From an uncultured Clostridia bacterium (GTDB taxonomy: Bacteria; Bacillota; Clostridia; Oscillospirales; Oscillospiraceae): a DNA stretch of 9,117 nt. A program made the position numbers and the translations under genes. The stretch lies in contig CAMBID010000017.1 in assembly GCA_945867445.1 (NCBI GenBank), positions 1 through 9,117 of the forward strand, written 5' to 3'. The notes beneath the pieces are model-generated. The model was not told the DNA's origin. It did no database searches and saw only the letters and a program-made list of their open reading frames with translations. Positions 5,823 to 9,117 of this stretch are shown here, piece after piece (within the stretch, counting starts at the first letter, position 1; every line of letters starts with the position of its first letter).

Positions 5823-7127
5823 ATGAAACGTTCAGAGACCCTGCGGGAATACATGCGTGCGCATCTTTCGGAGTATCTCTCCGCCCTGGAGGGGGCCGTC
5901 CGACGGGAGAGCCCCACGGAGGGCGACCGGGCGGATCTCGACGCCTGCCGCGCCTACTTTGCCCGGCTCTTCCGCTCCATTGGCTTCCAGGTGACGGAGA
6001 TCCCCAGCCTGGATCCCCGCTTTGCGCCCCACCTTCTGATGGAGTACGGCGCGGATGCCGGCGCCGCCGCCAAGGAGCTCACCGCCTGGCTCGCCGTCCG
6101 GAAGGACGGCGGCGCCCCGGAGACCTGGCGCCCCGAGGTGGGCGGCCGCTCCGGCCAGATCCTCTTCGGCGGGCACTATGACACGGTCCACGACAAGGGC
6201 ATCTTCCCCCAGCTCTGGGAAATCGACGGCGACCGCGCCGTGGGCCCCGGCGTGCTGGACATGAAAAGCGGCGACGTGATGGTCTGGTTCCTGGTGAAAG
6301 CCTATCGGGACCTGGGCCTGATGCCGGAGGGCAAGCGCATCGCCTTCCTTCTGACCTCTGACGAGGAGGCCGGGAGCTACGGCTCCAGCGGGCTCTACCA
6401 GCACATGGCCTGCCGCAGCGAGGCGGCCTTCATTATGGAGAGCAGCGTGGGCGTAGAGGGCGACTACATCGGCGGCCTCAAGTGCGGCCGCTACGGCCGG
6501 GGCAACTACACCTTTGAGGCCCACGGCACTCCCTACCACTCCGGCCTGGACCCCACCAAGGCGGAGAGCGGCCTCATTGAGCTGGCGAAGCAGGCCATCC
6601 GCCTGGAGGGACTGACCTGCTTTGACCGCCTGAACCCTGAGACCGGGGAGAAAGAGACCGTCACCGTGGGCTGCACCTGCCTGGATTCCGGCAATGCCGG
6701 CTGGCCCACCATCCCCGGCAGCGGCCGCCTGACCATCGACGCCCGCTTCTCCGCCGGCCACCTGGCGGAGAAGTATGACCGCTTCTTCCAGGATCTCCCC
6801 TCCTTCAACCCCAAGGTGACGATCACCACCCACGGCGGGCTGGAGAAGCCCCCCTTTGACAAGGACCTGCCCCGGAACCGGGCCCTGCAGGCCATGGCCC
6901 GGGAGCTGGGCGCGGAGATGGGGGTGGAGATGCACCCCGGCGTCGTCCGCGGCGGCAGCGACGGCAACTTCACCGCCTCCACCGGCTGCCCCACCCTGGA
7001 CGGCCTGGGCTCCACCGGTGGCCATGTCCACCAGCTGGGGGAGTACATCAACCTCAGCCACCTTCCCTTCCGTCTTGCCTTCACCGCAGAGATGACCCTT
7101 CGCGTTCTGGAACGCTCCGGAGTCTGA
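5823..7127 (+). CDS. M20-family metallopeptidase (glutamate carboxypeptidase-like)
   Basis: A 434-residue dizinc hydrolase of the M20 family, similar in motif layout to carboxypeptidase G2 and the ArgE/DapE group; these remove C-terminal residues or acyl groups from small substrates. Metal ligands and catalytic residues are visible: H118 and D120 (GGHYDTV), D146 (GVLDMKSG), catalytic E181 and ligand E182 (TSDEEAG), E206 (MESSVG), and H403 in HQLGEY. The dimerisation (lid) domain spans roughly 215-335, with HGTPYHSG at its start. The SDGNFTAS segment (379-386) is typical of the CPG2 branch. No signal peptide is present, so it is cytosolic. An in-frame ATG at 5793 has no good ribosome site; AAGGAGG (5804-5810) precedes the ATG at 5823 by 12 nt, so I chose that. 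It is cotranscribed with the dehydrogenase. The substrate cannot be read from sequence. The stop TGA is the first triplet of repeat copy B. Confidence 0.9.
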   Translation: MKRSETLREYMRAHLSEYLSALEGAVRRESPTEGDRADLDACRAYFARLFRSIGFQVTEIPSLDPRFAPHLLMEYGADAGAAAKELTAWLAVRKDGGAPETWRPEVGGRSGQILFGGHYDTVHDKGIFPQLWEIDGDRAVGPGVLDMKSGDVMVWFLVKAYRDLGLMPEGKRIAFLLTSDEEAGSYGSSGLYQHMACRSEAAFIMESSVGVEGDYIGGLKCGRYGRGNYTFEAHGTPYHSGLDPTKAESGLIELAKQAIRLEGLTCFDRLNPETGEKETVTVGCTCLDSGNAGWPTIPGSGRLTIDARFSAGHLAEKYDRFFQDLPSFNPKVTITTHGGLEKPPFDKDLPRNRALQAMARELGAEMGVEMHPGVVRGGSDGNFTASTGCPTLDGLGSTGGHVHQLGEYINLSHLPFRLAFTAEMTLRVLERSGV

Positions 7128-7263
7128 TACTACTCTCCCATTAAAATAAGATATTTTAATGGGAACCGCCGCGCTTTGCGCGTCGGTGCGTCTCATAAGA
7201 ATCCAACGCGCCGTTGGCGCTATAAAAACAAGACAATTGTCTTGTTTTTAATGGATTGTATGA
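7125..7263 (+). repeat. Structured intergenic repeat, copy B
   Basis: The element starts at the stop codon (TGATACTACTCT). H1 is a perfect 12-bp stem (7137-7148/7152-7163) with an AGA loop. H2 is ACCGCCGCGC-TTT-GCGCGTCGGT (7164-7186) with one mismatch. The core CGTCTCATAA is at 7189-7198. Next come CCAACG-CGC-CGTTGG (about 7203-7217) and a perfect 28-bp palindrome centred on AATT (7223-7250). It matches copy A in reverse orientation over most of its length and copies C and D in architecture and core. Between convergent genes it may also act as a terminator. Confidence 0.85.
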
Positions 7264-7435
7264 GTCTTTCCCTCTCTTCCCGGTTTCTTACGAATTTCAA
7301 TGGAAATCCTTTCCTTTGAAATCCCGTGCGCTCCGCGCACAGGCGGCGTACAGGATGCACGCCCGTCTCATAAAAACCGGACGCGCTTCCCGCAATCAAA
7401 AACTTTGAAAGCTTTTGATCCGGTTTTCCTATCAT
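7264..7435 (+). repeat. Structured intergenic repeat, divergent copy D in tandem with B
   Basis: Four hairpins surround the core CGTCTCATAA (7364-7373). H1 is 7294-7306/7310-7322 with one mismatch. H2 is GTGCGC-TCC-GCGCAC (7326-7340). H3 is GGCGT..ACGCC (7345-7363). H4 is a long outer stem AACCGGA..TCCGGTT enclosing ATCAAAA..TTTTGAT. The arm sequences are unlike those of A, B or C while the layout and core are kept. The right end, CTATCA, resembles the AGTATCA end of copy C. The left boundary is uncertain. Confidence 0.6.
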
Positions 7436-7446
7436 TCCCCGTCAGG

Positions 7447-7479
7447 AAAAGCGCCCGCCGACCATCTGCCGGCGGGCGC
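7447..7479 (-). terminator. Rho-independent terminator of the MATE gene
   Basis: On the minus strand a perfect 10-bp GC stem (7470-7479 with 7451-7460) and 9-nt loop are followed by TTTTCC. It starts 5 nt beyond the stop codon of the MATE gene. Confidence 0.85.
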
Positions 7480-7484
7480 TTGAT

Positions 7485-8825
7485 TTATTGGGTGGTCTCT
7501 TTGCGGCGGAGGAAGAGGAAGTACCCCCCGCAGAGCAGGATCTGCACCACCGTGGAGCAGGGAGTGGATAGCCCCAGGGCAAAGAGGGATCCGTGGACGA
7601 AGTGGTTCATCAGGACGGCCACCGGCAGCCGCACACAGAAAGCCCCGGTAAGTCCCTGGAGCATGGTGAAAACCGTGCGGCCGCAGCCGTTGAAGTAGCC
7701 GATGAAGCTGAAGAGGAAGCTGGTCAGCAGGCAGTCGATGGCGTAGGCCTTCAGGTACTCGGCGGAGGCCAGGATGACCTTGGCGTCGTCGGCAAAGATG
7801 CCGGAGAGCAGGTCCCCGTGGAAAAAGACGCCCCAGAAGACCACGATGCTGACGGCAAGAGACAGCCCGATGCCGCAGAGCAGGGCACGCCCCGCCCGGT
7901 CCATCCGCCGGGCCCCCACGTTCTGGGCCACAAAGGCCGTCATGGACTGGGCGAAGGCCGAGGGGATCAGCATCACGAAGGCGCAGAGCTTCTCCGCGAC
8001 CCCCACACCGGCGGAGGGGATGGTGCCCATATCGTTGGCGATGGCGATGATGACGAGAAACGAGATACTGACGAGAAAATCCTGGGCCGCCACCGGCACG
8101 CCGATGGCCAGCACCCGGCGGAGGATTGCCCTGTCCCAACGGATGTCTCTCCTCGTCATAGTAAAGGGCAGCTGTCGCCGCCGGATGATGAAAAGGCTCA
8201 GAAGCACGCTCACCGCCTGGGCAAGGACCGTGGCGATGGCGGCCCCGGCCACGCCCAGACCGCACCGGCCCACCAGCAGCAGGTCGCCCCCGATGTTCAG
8301 CACGCAGGCGATGGCCACCGTAATGAGGGGCATCCGGGAGTCCCCGATGCCCCGGAAGATGCCGCCCAGCAGGTTATAGGCCACGATAAAGAGCATCCCC
8401 ACAGAGCAGATGCGGACGTATTCCACCGTCCCGGCGAAGGCGTCCTCCGGGGCCTGCATCAGGACGGACAGCTCCGGCGCCAGGATCAGCATCCCCACCG
8501 TCACAAGAAGGCTCAGGATAGTGAAGAAGAAAATGCCCGCGCCCACGGCTTTTCCGCCCTCGTCCCCCCGTCCCTCGCCGATGCGCTGGCCCAGCAGCAC
8601 CGTGACGCCCATGGCCAGGCCGCAGATCACCATGGTGACGGTCTGTAAAATCTGGCTGCCGGTGGAAACGGCGCTGATGTCCGCCGCCGTGCCGAAATTC
8701 CCCACCACCTGCAGGTCCACCGCACCGTACATGGCCTGGAGGAACAAGGCCAGCAGCACCGGCAGGGCGAACCTCGTCAGCGCCGGCAGGATAGCCCCCT
8801 GGGTGAAATTGTCCTTCCGCTCCAT
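7485..8825 (-). CDS. MATE-family multidrug/cation efflux protein
   Basis: A 446-residue inner-membrane protein with about twelve hydrophobic segments arranged as two six-helix halves, the usual MATE size and layout. The first helix region carries the typical LPVLLALFLQAMYGAVD stretch followed by VVGNFG. The second half begins around VLAIGVPVAAQDFLVS, a matching internal repeat. MATE proteins export drugs or metabolites in exchange for Na+ or H+; the substrate is not deducible. The frame stays open upstream to an ATG at 8975, but those extra 50 residues are not MATE-like and would be read through the leader hairpin. The ATG at 8825 has AAGGAG (8835-8840) 9 nt upstream and gives a standard N-terminus (MERKDNFTQG), so I chose it. 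It is a single-gene transcript with its own promoter, structured leader and terminator. The leader suggests inducible expression. Confidence 0.92.
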   Translation of the reverse strand: MERKDNFTQGAILPALTRFALPVLLALFLQAMYGAVDLQVVGNFGTAADISAVSTGSQILQTVTMVICGLAMGVTVLLGQRIGEGRGDEGGKAVGAGIFFFTILSLLVTVGMLILAPELSVLMQAPEDAFAGTVEYVRICSVGMLFIVAYNLLGGIFRGIGDSRMPLITVAIACVLNIGGDLLLVGRCGLGVAGAAIATVLAQAVSVLLSLFIIRRRQLPFTMTRRDIRWDRAILRRVLAIGVPVAAQDFLVSISFLVIIAIANDMGTIPSAGVGVAEKLCAFVMLIPSAFAQSMTAFVAQNVGARRMDRAGRALLCGIGLSLAVSIVVFWGVFFHGDLLSGIFADDAKVILASAEYLKAYAIDCLLTSFLFSFIGYFNGCGRTVFTMLQGLTGAFCVRLPVAVLMNHFVHGSLFALGLSTPCSTVVQILLCGGYFLFLRRKETTQ

Positions 8826-8906
8826 TGTCCGCAACTCCTTCCAACCCTCCAGCCGCCCCAAAGTGGCCGTGTTCTCTCCGGTTTTCTCTCTTCCCGGATG
8901 GCTTCC

Positions 8907-8983
8907 GGCGCTCGAAAAAGCCGGATAAGGGGCGGGCATCTCAACCCGCCGTCTTATCCGGCTGACCGCTTCCATCGAGCGCC
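8907..8983 (-). promoter_or_regulatory. Leader structure with terminator-like hairpin, candidate attenuator of the MATE gene
   Basis: Between promoter and gene, the minus strand carries an 11-bp stem AGCCGGATAAG/CTTATCCGGCT (8953-8963 with 8919-8929) topped by GGCGGG/CCCGCC, then TTTTT (8919-8915). This is an intrinsic-terminator layout about 90 nt before the start codon. It is enclosed by a 9-bp outer stem GGCGCTCGA/TCGAGCGCC (8975-8983 with 8907-8915) that uses bases just after and within the T-tract. Such a layout suggests conditional termination. No known riboswitch class was recognised. Confidence 0.6.
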
Positions 8984-8986
8984 CAT
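8954..8986 (-). CDS. Possible 10-residue leader peptide (MGARWKRSAG)
   Basis: A short ORF begins at the first ATG of the MATE leader and ends with a TAA inside the 5' arm of the terminator hairpin, which is where a stalled ribosome could influence folding. GGAGG abuts the ATG with no spacer, which is poor for initiation. The same GGAGG has an 11-nt spacing to the ATG at 8975, in frame with the MATE gene. Either might serve as a translated leader. The evidence is weak. Confidence 0.2.
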   Translation of the reverse strand: MGARWKRSAG

Positions 8987-9004
8987 CCTCCGACGAACGA
9001 GCTC

Positions 9005-9033
9005 ATTCTAGCGGAACTCTTTTCAAATGTCAA
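9005..9033 (-). promoter_or_regulatory. Near-consensus sigma70 promoter of the MATE gene
   Basis: On the minus strand the -35 is a perfect TTGACA (9028-9033), the spacer is 17 nt, and the -10 is TAGAAT (9005-9010). The transcription start is expected near 8998, giving a leader of about 170 nt, unusually long for a simple transporter gene. Confidence 0.85.
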
Positions 9034-9117
9034 GGACGTTTTCCTGTCTTTTTACAGGGGATGTGTAGGTGTTACGATGATGTGTGACAAAAGATAAAAA
9101 AAGATAGCGAATAGGAG
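9034..9117. other. AT-rich intergenic edge, possible start of a divergent gene
   Basis: No ORF is visible. On the plus strand the last bases run AAGATAGCGAATAGGAG, ending in a possible ribosome-binding AGGAG, so a plus-strand gene may begin just beyond the window. A small hairpin CCTGT/ACAGG lies near 9043-9058. Nothing else stands out. Confidence 0.25.

Noticed and set aside
7125..7435. CRISPR array or tandem direct repeats in 7125-7435
   Set aside because: The repeats are long, palindromic and few, with no regular spacers and no cas genes in the window.
8935..8975. Guanidine-III-like string (CGGTCAG..AAGACGGCG) in the MATE leader
   Set aside because: The short string resembles guanidine-III from memory, but the partner segment needed for the pseudoknot stem is not present and these bases are used in the terminator hairpin.
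8826..8975. N-terminal extension of the MATE protein to the ATG at 8975
   Set aside because: The extra 50 residues are Arg/Pro-rich, not membrane-like, and encoded through the terminator hairpin. A better ribosome site precedes the ATG at 8825.

Overview
This is a GC-rich bacterial window of about 9.1 kb with good Shine-Dalgarno sites, sigma70-type promoters (TTGACA/TATACT-like) and U-tract terminators. Gene content and codon use suggest a high-GC member of the Clostridia, probably Oscillospirales. That placement is inference. No rRNA, tRNA, CRISPR array, transposase or phage gene was seen.

Layout: (1) 1-108, tandem hairpin terminators. (2) 109-663 (-), an XRE-cupin regulator with its own extended -10 promoter. 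(3) A divergent intergenic region filled by repeat copy A. (4) 976-3681 (+), a 901-residue EF-G/Tet(M)-like GTPase fused to a C-terminal NYN nuclease of the Rae1/YacP type. It overlaps a small AT-richer HEAT-like gene (3641-4087, +). (5) Repeat copy C begins at the stop codon of that gene, followed by about 300 bp of GC-rich structured DNA with no convincing gene, ending in a strong hairpin. (6) A promoter, then a two-gene operon: a beta-decarboxylating dehydrogenase (4624-5778, +) and an M20 metallopeptidase (5823-7127, +). (7) Repeat copies B and D and a terminator between convergent genes. (8) 7485-8825 (-), a MATE efflux protein. Its leader has a consensus promoter and a terminator-like hairpin nested in a larger stem, suggesting attenuation.

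Two things stand out. The GTPase-NYN fusion joins an A-site-acting ribosomal GTPase fold to a nuclease whose Bacillus homologue cleaves mRNA in the ribosomal A site, which suggests a one-protein ribosome-clearing or mRNA-surveillance factor. Separately, a family of about 135-175 bp hairpin-rich repeats shares a CGTCTCATAA core, tolerates rewritten palindromic arms, and occurs four times in intergenic regions here. Two copies begin exactly at a stop codon.

The dehydrogenase and peptidase probably form a small catabolic operon of unknown substrate. The XRE-cupin regulator may act on itself and on the divergent GTPase-NYN gene, but no operator is proven.
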